This document shows positions 42,228-52,579 of a stretch of 64,000 nt of DNA, in pieces. Origin of the DNA: Cyanophora paradoxa (lineage: Eukaryota; Glaucocystophyceae; Cyanophorales; Cyanophoraceae); contig QPMI01000175.1 of assembly GCA_004431415.1 (NCBI GenBank), forward strand, positions 1 through 64,000, read 5' to 3'. The stretch's first letter is position 1, and each line of letters starts with the position of its first letter. The notes beneath the pieces were generated by a model. That model saw only the letters and a list, made by a program, of their open reading frames with translations, had not been told where the DNA came from and made no database searches. The translations under genes were made by a program, and so were the position numbers.

Positions 42228-43358
42228 TCAGCGGGCGGGGGAACGGCAGGCGGCGCCGGCCTCGCGCTCGAGGGCCGCCCTCAGCCCGCGGATGCGGGCC
42301 TGCACGAGGCCCCCGGGGGCCCGCGGGCTCTCCCCCGCCCCCTCCGCCTCCGCCGCGGCGCTCGCCTGCGTGCCGCCGGCGCCGGCCGCGGGGCGGCGTG
42401 GGGGCCCCGGCGGGGCGGGGCACGATGTCGGCCTGCCGGGCCTGGGGCAGGGGGGTACGACGTCCGAGGCGAAGAAGGAGCGCGGGGCGGGGCGGGGGCG
42501 ATGGGCCCCGCGAGGGCGCCCGGCAGCTCGCCGCGCGTCGGGCGCCGCGAGGAGCCGCCCCCGAGGACGGCCTCCGCCTGCGCGGCCCGAGTGAGCACGG
42601 GGCGAGGCGAAGTTCGACGGGGGCGGGCGCGAGTGCGGCGGGGGCGGGCGGGCCTGGACGCGCAGGGCGGAGAGGCGGCGGGCGGCGATCTCCTGGCGGT
42701 CGCGCTGGGGCACGCAGAACGAGGCCAGCGAGTCCTTCCGCGGCGGCAGCTGCTGCCCCTCCGCCTCCCCCGCCCCCACGGCAGGAGCCGCCGGCGCGGC
42801 CGCCGCCGGGCCGTACGCGTCGGAGTCGCCGTCGGGGAGGGACGGCGCGAAGGGGTCGACGTACGCGTCGTCCGCGCCGCTGGCGCTGGCGGCGCTGCGG
42901 GCGGACGGGGAGCGGGAGGAGTCGACGGGCGCGGGCGGCGGGGCGTGGGCGGCGAGCTCGGGGTCGACGGCGCAGGCGCCCAGGAGGCCCTCGATGGAGC
43001 GCAGCGTCTCGACGAAGGAGGCCATCACGTCCCGCGTCGACTCCTCCCGCTCCTTCGCCTCCCGCAGCGCGTCCTCCACCTTCGCCTCGATCCGGCTCAG
43101 GATCGGGTGCAGCGCGCTCAGCACCGTCTCCGCCACCATCGAGACGGCCGCCTCGCCGAGCGCGTCGCCCGGCGCTCCGTCCTCGGGGAGCGGCGGCGTC
43201 GGCTGCCGCGAGCGGCCGTACATCTCGCCAAGCGCCGATCCGCTCAATGGCTCGCCGTCGTCGCCGGCGGCAAAGTGCGAGAGCTTGAACTCCTCCTCCT
43301 CGACCTGGTCCATCTGCCGCCGCAGCGCCTCCCAGTCCTCTATGTTTGCGGCAGCCAT
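42228..43358 (-). CDS. Acidic, proline/alanine-rich protein of unknown function
   Basis: Open from the ATG at 43356-43358 (MAAANIEDWEALRRQ) to TGA at 42228, 376 codons. The N-terminal half has helical, charged sequence (DQVEEEEFKLSHF, and a coiled-coil-like ILSRIEAKVEDALREAKERE followed by TLRSIEGLLG). The rest is Pro/Ala/Arg-rich and ends in another helix (VQARIRGLRAALEREA). A short intron around 42415-42620 cannot be excluded because the sequence there is low complexity. No known domain. Convergent with HEATR3, and divergent from the methyltransferase with a 260-bp gap. Confidence 0.55.
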   Translation of the reverse strand: MAAANIEDWEALRRQMDQVEEEEFKLSHFAAGDDGEPLSGSALGEMYGRSRQPTPPLPEDGAPGDALGEAAVSMVAETVLSALHPILSRIEAKVEDALREAKEREESTRDVMASFVETLRSIEGLLGACAVDPELAAHAPPPAPVDSSRSPSARSAASASGADDAYVDPFAPSLPDGDSDAYGPAAAAPAAPAVGAGEAEGQQLPPRKDSLASFCVPQRDRQEIAARRLSALRVQARPPPPHSRPPPSNFASPRAHSGRAGGGRPRGRLLAAPDARRAAGRPRGAHRPRPAPRSFFASDVVPPCPRPGRPTSCPAPPGPPRRPAAGAGGTQASAAAEAEGAGESPRAPGGLVQARIRGLRAALEREAGAACRSPAR

Positions 43359-43617
43359 CCCAACTGCAAGCGCTTGCCGCTCCGCTCGCCGCTGGAGTCG
43401 CTCGTGCTCGGGTCTAGTGTCTCGCTAGCGCTGCTTGCCGGATGGTCGCTGCGCTGCGTCTCTGGTCTGCTCAGCGGCTTGTAATGAACGCACAGGTCGT
43501 ACGCGAGCGCGCTGTGCTGCCGCATGGCTCCGGGAAGCGGACCGGCGCAAGCCGACGCGAATCGCTGCTTCTTCAATTCGTGTACCCCAAGCGAACTTGC
43601 CAACTTCGAATCCAGCG

Positions 43618-45007
43618 ATGTCGGCGGCGAACGCGGCGCTGCTAGACCGCGCCCAGACGATACTCGAAAGGGCCAGACGCCTGGCCGTCGCGCTCAAAAC
43701 CGAGACGAGCGCCGACCGGCCCGCAAACGCGCTCGTGCGAGCGGTGCGCGTCCTTGAGGGCGTGCGAAAGACGGCGGATACGCTACTTGCAGCGCGTGCC
43801 AGGCGGTGAGCTCGCGCAGCGTCGAGCGGGGGCGGTCCGGCTCATGCATGTCGTCGCCTGCAGGCTTGGGCGCCTGCGGGACGGCGAGCCCGACGCCGCG
43901 GTCGAGGAGGAGGCCGAGGAGGCTCTTGCTGATCATTCCGCGCTGCTGGATCGCATGGAGGCCGCGGCGGGGCTTCGGCCGGCCGTGGGGGGCGCGGAGG
44001 AAGCCAGCTGCAGAGGCGGGCCGTCGGCCGCGTCGGCCGCAGCGGCCGCCGATCTGCGTTACATCGAAGAGCTCGGCGATTCGACGGCGCCGGACGGACT
44101 GGAGGAGGCGTCGCGCATGCGGTGGCGCGCCCGCCCGCCTGCGGCGCGCGATCGAATTGGTCTAAGTGACCGCGCCGCTGAGCGCGCCGCAGGCTCGCCG
44201 GGGCGGTGCGGGAGCTGCGGGCGACGGAGCGCGATTGGGACTTCCAGGCTGAGCTCCTCGCCGACCAGGCACGGCACGGCGCGGCTTAGGGCCGAGCGCC
44301 CCCTGAGCGCGCCCGCCTCGGCAGGTGGCCGTGGCAGGGAGCTCGGGGTACACGCGCTCGAACTTCGCGTACGGGAGCACGCCCTTCTCGACCTTCCGGC
44401 GGGCCCTGCGCGAGGTGCCCGCGGCGCGCGCCGCCGCCGCCGACTGCGCCGCCGGCCGCGGTGCCTTCCTCGTCTTCGGCTCCAGGTGACCGTTCGCCTG
44501 CCCGCACCCCGCCTCCCCCCATCTTCTCACCCGCCCCGCGGCTCCAGCGTCGGGTGGCTCCTGTTCTACGCGGCCGCCCTCCTGGGGCCCCTCGCCGACG
44601 TGGAGGGGTACGAGATCCTCCCGTGCCTCGCGGCGCGCGCGGAGGCCGTCGCCCGCCGGGAAGGCTGCCCCGCCCGGATTCGAACCGTGGTCGGCGACAT
44701 GCTCTCGGCGGACGTCTCGCGGGCGCGCCTCGTCGTCCTCGCCTCGCTCTGCTGGGACCCCGGCCTCGCCAGGAAGGTCGGGGCCCCTCCCCTCCCCGTG
44801 CTGGAGGCCCTAGGGGCCCCGCTGAGGCCCGCGCAGGCGGCGGCGAAGCTGGCGGGGGAGCTCCCGGCGGGGGGTGCGGTGGTGGACTACCAGCGGGGCC
44901 CGCTGCGGGAGGCGGGCCTGGAGGAGGTGGGCGAGGTGCCCGGGGCCGCCACCTCGTGGGACGAGGGCGGCGGGCACCAGTCCCTCTTCATCTTCCTCAA
45001 GCGGTAG
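43618..45007 (+). CDS. SAM-dependent methyltransferase-like protein with FGSS motif
   Basis: Exon 1 (43618-43809) encodes helices ALLDRAQTILERARRLAVAL and ALVRAVRVLEGVRKTADTLL. Exon 2, from 43862, gives EEEAEEALADHSALLDRMEA, and later exons the catalytic part: a substrate loop SNFAYGSTPFSTFRRALREV, then FLVFGSS joined over a short GT-AG intron to VGWLLFYAAALLG (motif I), VEGYEILPCLAARAEAVA with the acidic residue after strand 2, RIRTVVGDML, RLVVLASLCWDP and GGAVVDYQ. The order is that of a class I Rossmann methyltransferase, in the branch with Gly-Ser-Ser instead of the usual Gly-rich loop. Substrate unknown. It ends SLFIFLKR, TAG at 45005-45007. Middle exons (44090-44330) are tentative. Confidence 0.7.
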
Positions 45008-45339
45008 CGCCCCGGCATGCATACCGCAGCTGCTCTCCTTCGAATTCTGCAAGCATATGCTAGATCAAAACAAGAATGATAGGATAGGTCCGACTAGGCA
45101 GGGGCTCTTCCCAGTTGCTTATGCTTGTGCTAGATTGCATTGGTTCAAATCCGCATCATACATCATCATGGTAGCTACACACGAAATGAAGGCGCACTGC
45201 GCGTGGGCGCGAGCGCGCCCGTTCATAGTACCGAATACGCAAGAAACAGACAGGAATATACTGCGGTTGGCAGACTGGCCTAGAGAACAGCCGGCGAGGC
45301 TGGGGCCGAGACCGGCGGTTTCTGGGCCGGGCCGGACAA

Positions 45340-48300
45340 CTACGAGGGGCTGAAGGTGTGCCGCCCGCTGATCCCGGGGGAGCTCGCGACGGAGCTGCCG
45401 CCGGTCCGTGCGGCCAGCGGCGCCTTGGCGATCAGGCCTGCGGGGCGGCTCAGGCGGGGCGGCGGCGAAAAGGCTCCCGGCGGGGATCGGACCCTCGATC
45501 TCGGACATGGAGGCCTCCCACTCGGCGCGGGTGCGGACGAGGCGCTCGTTGAGGCGCTCGAGGTTCTCGCGGAGCTCGGCCCCCGCCGCCGGCTGGCCCG
45601 AGGAGGCCGAGGGGGCGTCCATGGGCGAGTGGGGCATGCTCTGGCGGAAGGGGGCGGCGAGGGAGGAGGCGGGCCGCTGGAGGCGGGGCGTGGCGCCCGA
45701 GGAGGAGAAGGCGAGCGAGCGGGCCGTCTCCGGCACGAGGCGGGCGCTCCCCGTGGGCGTCCCCGCCGAGGGCGGGCCCGTCGCCGACCCCGCCCCCGCC
45801 ATCGAGAAGTGCCGGCTCAGCGTGCCCCCGAGCGACCCGCCCCGCGCCTGCGCCAGGATCGCCCCCGGCGGGGGGTACGCCGAGAGCCAGTCGACCGAGG
45901 CGCGGCCCGAGGCGGAGGGGGGGAGGAGGGGGGCCGCCCCCGCGGGGTTGCCGGCGGGGGACTGGGCGGACTGGGAGGGGGAGGCGCCGGGGGGCGGCGT
46001 GGGGGCGGCGAGGGGCCGGGCGGCGGCGGCGGCGAGGGCGCGCGCCGAGTCGAGGGCCCAGTTGGCCGGCGGCGTGCCCGGCACGCTGGCCGAGCGCTGG
46101 AGCGCATCGTCGGCGGCCGCGGCGGCGCCGGCGCCGGCGGAGGAGGCCGGCGAGAGGAGCGCCGCCGCGTGGGCGGCCCCCGCCCCCGCCACCCCCTTCA
46201 GCGCGGCCACCTGCCGCAGCAGCCGCCCGTTCTCCTCCTCCGCGCTCTTCACCTTCGCCTGCGGGGGTACAAGCGTCGGTCCCCCGCGCGCCGGCACGAA
46301 GCGGGAGGGGTGCAGCCGCACCTCGAGGCCGCGGATGCACTCGCGGAAGCGGCCGGCGGCCTCGCCCGCGGCCGCCAGGCTCTGGGGAGGAGGCATGCGG
46401 TCAGGAGGGGGGTGCAGCGTCGTTCGGACGAGCAGCAGAAGGGGGGTACCGCGAGGCGGAACCTGGAGAGCTCCTCCTCGAGCTGGGCCACCCGCTCGCC
46501 GCCGCTGTGGGGCCAGCGGCGTCAGGGCGGGTCGGGGGACAGGGATGGAGGAGGGGTACCGGGACGCGAGCTCGTGGAAGGATGTCGACTGCTGCTGCAT
46601 GCTGCGCGGCGGGGAACATGTCAGACCGAGAGGCGGGGAGAGGGGGCGAGCCCGTAATCGGAAAAGGCGAAGCGGAGGGGAGAGAAATTTGCCCCGGGCC
46701 CGGCCGCGGGATGCACGGCACTGCCGTAGCCTCCGGCGCCCCAGCCGGCCGGACCCGGGATGGCTCTAGCATACCACCTACGCCCCGGCGCGGCTTGGAT
46801 CGCGCGCGAAGCTATATAAGTATGCCACAGAAGCCGGCGAGAAGGGAAAAGCCGAGTGCGAAGCAGAGAAGCGGGAGGGAGAGAAATTTGCCCCGGGCCC
46901 GGCCGCGGGATGCACGGCACTGCCGTAGCCTCCGGCGCCCCAGCCGGCCGGACCCGGGATGGCTCTAGCATACCACCTACGCCCCGGCGCGGCTTGGATC
47001 GCGCGCGAAGCTATATAAGCATGCCCCAAAAGAAGAAGAGGAGGAGGAGAGGAGGGCAAGGGAAGAGGAAAGCGGAAGGGAAGGCGGCGACACGACACGA
47101 TGCGGGGCGGGGCGGGCCGGACGCGACGCACGTGGCGAGGTCCTTCTCGAGCTCGGCGACCTTCTCGCCGCCGCGCTGGGCGAGCACGCGGTACTGCTCC
47201 GCCTGCTGCATCGCCCTGCGCGAGGCGAGGCGAGGCGGGCTGAGCCGCGGGCGAGGCGAGGCGAGGTGGAAGGGGGAGGAGCGCACAGGCCGGCCTCCCG
47301 CTCCAGGCTCGCCACCCGCTCCGCCAGGCTGCGCGGGGGCCGGCCGGGTGAGGCGCGCGGCGGGGCGGGGCGGGGCGGGTTGCGGGATGCGGGGCGGCTG
47401 GCGCACCGGGCCTCCTGCTCGCGGGCGGCGGCGGCCTCGGCGCGAGCCGCGGCGGCCTCGGAGCGGGCGGCGGCCAGGTCGCTCCTCGCCGAGGCCGCCT
47501 CGCCGGCGCGCTCCTCGGCGACCCCGCGCGCCTGCTCCAGCCTGCGGGGCGCGCGCCTGCTCGGCGCGGGGGAGCAAGGCAAGGGCGCGCTGCGGGGGCG
47601 GGGGCGGGGGCGCACTCGGAGGAGAGGCGGGAGACCTCAGCGGCGAGGCGCGCCGACTCGCCTCTGTTGCCGGCCGCCTCGTGCTCGAGCTCCTTCATCC
47701 GCCCCTGCGCCGCCCCGAGGCTCGCCGCGGCGGGCGGGGCGGGCGGGGGCGCGGGGGCTCGCCTTGAGGCGGACGAGGTCGTCGAGGCGGGCCTGGACGC
47801 TGTCGCGCTGCTCCCGGAGCTCGCTGTTCTGCGCCGCCAGCACCTCCAGCTGCACCCGCAGCGACTGCCCCGCCACCGTCGGCCCCGGCTGCCCTGTCGG
47901 AGGACCCGGACGGACCTTGAGCTCGTCTTTGAGGGAGGCGGCCTCGCCCTGGGCCCGCGCGAGCTCCTCGCCCGACGCGTGCGCCGCCGCCGCCTGCAGC
48001 GGCAGCGAGCCCGCGCCCTGCCCGTACCCGCCCCCGCGCGCAGTCATCGCCTCCTCCACCGGGTTCAGGCGCCCCTCGGGGAACCGCGGGTCCTGCGGCG
48101 CCGCCCGCGTCAGGTGCCGCGGCGCGGCGCTGGCTCGACCACAAGGCGGGCCCGGCTTGCCTTGGCGGAGAGGCGCTGTTGCTTCTCCAGCTCGAGCTGC
48201 GTCTCCAGGCGCCGCATCTGGCGGCGCGGCGCGTCGGAAGGGGCCGTGCAAGTGTGTTGGGGAACCCCGGAGGCGGCCCCGGGCGGACCTTGTCGATGAG

Positions 48301-49518
48301 GGCCTGCCGCTCCGTCACGAAGCCGCGCCAGGCGTCGGCCGTGAGCTGCACGCCCCCGTTCCAGGACTCCTCCACCGCCACGCCCGGGATGGCGAGCGCC
48401 TTGCTGACGCCGGACGCGGCCGGCGGCGTCTCCGAGTCGGTGATCATGCGCCATATCGAGGAGAAGAAGCCGTCGTCCTTCTTCGGCTCCTCCTTCGGCT
48501 TGGGCACGGGCGCCATCCACTGCGCGCGCGAGGCCTCCGCCGCCGCCGCCAGCGTGGGGTTCGGCGGGGCCGTGATCGGGCCCACGGGCGAGCCGGCCGA
48601 CTGCACGATGGCGTTGTTCGAGGCGACGAGCGCGCTGCGCGGGCGGGCGGGGGTGAGAGGCCGGGCGCGCGCGCGGGGCGGGGCCGGGGGCGGGCTGCGG
48701 CGCGTGCGCACTCCTCGACGCTGCCGAGGCGCTGCTGGAGGGCGGAGCACTGGGAGCGGAGGTCGTCGCGGGCGGCGCAGGTGGCGGCCCAGGCGGTGGC
48801 GAGCCGCCGCGTGTCCTCCGCCTGCTCCCGCTGCAGCGCCTCCAACTCCCGGTCCACCTCGCGCTCCTGCGCCGCCAGGTCCAGCGCCCCGCCGCTCGCC
48901 GACCCGCGCGCCGTCGCCGATCGCCGCCGCTCCGCCAGCCCATCTGCCCGCGGGGGTCGGAAAGGCGCCGACTCGGCAGCGGGTGACGCGAGGCTCGGAG
49001 GAGCCGATGCGAACCCTTCGCGTGCCGCATGTTGCAGATGGTCGACGCGCGAACGCAGATGCGGAAGAGTGCGAGGATGAACGGGTCATCCGGCGGAATC
49101 TCGCGCGGCCGGGTCACGGGCGGCTGCGGCAGGGGTTGCTGCGGCTGCGCGAGAGGTTCAGGCGGGCCGTGGCGGAACAGCAGAACCAACGAACCGCGCT
49201 GCTCGTCAGCGAGAATATAGGGTTGCACGCGGCAAGCGAGAGAACGGAGTCCTCGAGCGGCAAAGGATCGAGAGTTGGCAGCGGCTGAGGTGCTGCCGCT
49301 GGAGACCAAGAAGGCTGCGCGATCGACTTTGATGGCCCATTCTGGGCGAGCGGCACGGGCGGCGGCGGCGGCGGTCCGGGTGGCGGTCCCGCGGGTGTCG
49401 CGGCCGGCAGATGCCCCCCTTCGTCGAAACCGTGCGAGTGTCCATCCGCTCGAGCGAGGAGGTTGAATGCTGCACCGAAGTGCATGCCGGGCTGCCCGGC
49501 ATGGCTCTGCGGGTTCAT
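45340..49518 (-). CDS. Long coiled-coil protein, many exons, unknown family
   Basis: Probable start ATG 49516-49518 (MNPQSHAGQPGMHFGAAF). A proline-rich N-terminus is followed by REIPPDDPFILALFRICVRA, then heptad-rich exons: DRELEALQREQAEDTRRLAT, RQMRRLETQLELEKQQRLSA, RVQLEVLAAQNSELREQRDS, RSDLAAARSEAAAARAEAAA, QQAEQYRVLAQRGGEKVAEL, KVKSAEEENGRLLRQVAALK. An ordered insert (DDGFFSSIWRMITDSE...NGGVQLTADAWRGFVTE) lies around 48250-48620. A Ser/Pro-rich stretch precedes RENLERLNERLVRTRAEWEA. A 57-nt intron then leads to the end at TAG 45340-45342. Such proteins act in centrosome, Golgi or cytoskeletal scaffolds (inference). Exon limits are approximate. A 146-bp sequence is tandemly repeated inside one of its introns. 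Confidence 0.6.
46681..47025. repeat. Tandem duplication of ~146 bp, period 199 bp, inside an intron
   Basis: AGAGAAATTTGCCCCGGGCC at 46681 and 46880 start two almost identical copies, ending AGCTATATAAG then TATGCC (first) or CATGCC (second) at 46826 and 47025. Flanking AG-rich spacers are similar but diverged. Confidence 0.9.
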
Positions 49519-49699
49519 CGCGAAAGCTGTGCACTCCGCGAGCAAGCTGCTGGGTTTCTCACTCCGGCATCGAGGCCTATACTGCGGTACTGCTGTCAGC
49601 GCGTTCCAGGCTCCTGGGTAGGGGTACCGGTGTTTCGATCTTGCCTCTCGGCCGCCAGCCGGTCAAGCGAGGCGCTTGCCGTCGTCGGGTTCTACTGAC

Positions 49700-52301
49700 A
49701 TGCAACATCAACAGCTCCCGCAGCAGCAAGATGCAAGCAGCCCAGCCCTGAACGCCTCAACCTCCGAGGTCAGGCCGCGCCCCCTGCTGTCAGGCTGCAA
49801 CGGCTGGCTCGGCGGATCCCGGCCTTGCTTGAATGCTCTGTGTAGTATTTGATACGGAGCCATGCAAGCTGCGGTGCTTCCGGTGCCGGCGGGGCCAGAT
49901 AAGTTCTCGAGCTTAGCCTGGCCGCCCAGCGCCGAGGCGGGGGCGGAGCTCCAGTTGACGACGATCCGCGACCTCGAACTCGACCAGAAGGACTGCGACG
50001 CCTCGCAGCAGCCGGGCCCGCTGGCCGTGGATATCGATTTCAGGCCTCGAACGTCAACTCCCGCTGCGGCCGCCGCGGCCGCCGTTGCGCACGAGGAGGG
50101 GCTGCGGCGGCGGGCCCCTCCGCGAGCGAACACCACCCCCGTACGCGTCGGCGACTCGGACCGCCGGGGCGAGGCGCCGGCGCAGCGGGCACCGATATCG
50201 ATGGCGCCGGCGCTCTCGGCGGCGGAGGCGCGGGCGCTGGCGTCGGGGGCGAGGCCCCTCGAGGCGGCGCGCGGCGACCTCCGCATCGCCGACTTCCCTT
50301 TCATCCACGGCGCCCTCAAGGCCCGCCCCGGCCCCGCCCCGCCCGGCCCTTTCGCGGCGCTCTGACCCGCTCCGCCCCCCGGCCCCCCGCAGTTCTCTGG
50401 CCTTGTACCCCTCTCCAAGAGCTCCTCCATCAGCGGAGTCTACTACGTAGCGATGTATCTTCTCTCCGTGCGGCCTCCCCGCTCCGCTGTCAACCTCACG
50501 GGGCCGGCCGTCACGCGGGGCCGCGGCGGCAGGGCATCGCGCCGGTGACCTGGTGGCTCGTGTACGTCTGGATGGGTGAGCGAGGGCCCGTGGCGCCCTT
50601 TCCCGAGTGACCTAACCCACTGACCTGTGCCCTCCTTCCGCAGGGAAGCCGCTCCACATCACAGTGGGCGTCCTCGGGGTACGCACGCTCGGGGACAGGG
50701 GGGTACCGGAGCCCGCGCGTGACGCGCGGGCGCCCCGCGCAGAGCGCCTCGGTTCTGTGGAGCAACGCCTTCGCGGCGTACTACTTCCGGCAGCCGGCGC
50801 CGCACGTCGCCCTCGCCCTCTGCGCCCGCATGATCAGGCGCGGCCGCCCGTGGCTGCGCTTTTGAACCGCGCGCTGGCTTCCTCTGAAGCGCATTGCAGC
50901 GAGCGGCGGCGGGGTACGCTCCGGTCCGTCATGGGGACCGTCCACCGCCTCACGGCGTTCCAGTTCGGTGCGCGATCCGCAGCTGGCCCCCGCCGTTTCT
51001 CAGCGGCGCCTTCGAATTCACCCCTGCGCCTGCTCTCTCGGCGTCCGATCGCCCCCCCAGCCGCGTACTACGCCCTCATGGTCATCTGGTGGCTCTACAG
51101 CACGCAGCAGCTCTACGCCCAGTACCCCGCCGTGGTCCGGATCCCCTTTGCGAGCGCGCCCTGGCTGCATTGCTCGCGCACTCACTGCGCGGTCGCGGCG
51201 GCGGCGGCGGCGGGGGCCGGCAGGTGGCGGTGTCGCTGGCCGGGCACGCCCCGGGGGCCCTGGGACTCCTCATGTTCCTGCCCCTCCTCGCCCTGCAGAC
51301 CCAGCTCTTCGTCTGGTGCGAGCTCGCACATCGATCCTCCAGCTTATTAATATCAAACTCCACCAAGCTCCGGCTGACTTCGTAGCGTGACTCTTTCGCA
51401 GGTGCTTCGGGGAGATCGGGGAGGCCGTCCGAAGCGCCGAGTCGACGCCCGAGGAGGTCGAGGCGGCCCTCCAGAGGTCCTAGAGGCTGCGCGCCATCCT
51501 TGCGGGGCGCCGCGGTCGCCGGTTCGAATCCGGGGCGGGGCAGGTTCCCGGCCGTCGCGGAGCTCGTCGCCGCGACCGAGCGGCTCTGGCAGTGGCACTT
51601 CGCCCCCGTCACCGTGCGCCCGGCCGCAGCCGCAGCCCCCTCGAGCTCCGTTCGCTCGTCGACGCTCGCCTGCCTCGCCCGCCTCGCAGGCGATGGCGGG
51701 GTTCGAGGCCGTCTTCATCGCCTTCGCCTTCGCCGACTCGGGCTTCGACGCCGTCCTCTTCTGCTTCGCCGCCATCCTCCTCTCCCTGTCCGCCCGCCCG
51801 CACCCCCGCCCCGCCCCGCCCCGCCCCGCCCCGCCCTGGGCCTGCCCCGACTCGCCGCCCGCCCGCCGGCAGGTGCGTCCTCGCGCTCGCAGCGGTGGCG
51901 CGGGTGACGTCGGCGGCGGCCGGCGTGCGGGAGGCGGCCGGCAGGCGGCTCTGCCCGGGGGGGGCGCCCGGCAGCGGCCCGGGGGCGGGCGAGCGGGAGG
52001 CGCTGCAGGCCTTCCTCGCCTACTACGGGAGCCGCGAGCACGGCTTCCGCCTCCTCGGCGTCCTCGTCACCCCGTGCGCCGCCTGCCTCGCAGCGCCCCG
52101 GCTAGCCATGCGCTTGCGACCCAGCGCGACGGCGCTCGGGCGAACCTATTATAAGATTTTCGCTTCTTTAATTTTTGGGCCCCACTGGATCTGGCCCCGC
52201 TGACTCGGTGCCGGCGCGCGGGCAGCTCGCTCCTGGTGAGGGTGCTCTACGTCGGGGTCTCCCTCTCAAGCCTCCTGCTCCGCGAGGCCCTCCGGCGCTA
52301 G
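49700..52301 (+). CDS. Polytopic membrane protein, unknown family
   Basis: A possible first exon begins at ATG 49700 (MQHQQLPQQQDASSPALNAS, donor GTCAGG). Later exons encode membrane segments: SGVYYVAMYLLSV, HITVGVLG with SVLWSNAFAAYYF, YYALMVIWWLYSTQQLYAQY, ALGLLMFLPLLALQTQLFVW, GFEAVFIAFAFADSGFDAVL with FCFAAILLSLS, GFRLLGVLVT and LLVRVLYVGVSLSSLLLREA. It ends ALRR, TAG 52299-52301. About seven hydrophobic segments with charged helical loops (CFGEIGEAVRSAESTPEEVE, AVAELVAATERLWQWHF) recall gustatory-receptor-like seven-helix proteins of protists, but no diagnostic motif is certain. Introns are short. Its head-to-head partner is the coiled-coil gene ending its 5' side at 49518. Confidence 0.6.
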
Positions 52302-52579
52302 CTATAGCCCCCGGCCGTCGGCCCCGCCGCATTGGTGTTGTCGGAGGAGGGGCGAGCCGGTGTGCCCCGGCTCCGAATTCGAAGTCCTGCGAAGGCGTGG
52401 CGAATTCGGATTCATAGTATACGTGTAGTATATGCGCGAAACGTCGCAAAATCAAATTTTCGCAAAATTTCGCGCAATGGTTATTGTTTTCATGATCAAT
52501 TTCTAAATTATTCCGGATCCGTTTCTCAGATGACACTGACATCAGCTGATCAACTGTTTTATTTATCGTGGCATGATAG

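Noticed and set aside
46856-47100. Plus-strand open frame over the 146-bp tandem copies
   Set aside because: It is read antisense to the coiled-coil gene within an intron; the second copy simply repeats the same frame.
51475-51543. Second B-box (GGTTCGAATCC) inside a short intron of the membrane protein gene
   Set aside because: Only five weak acceptor pairs and no A-box; GC-rich coincidence is likelier.
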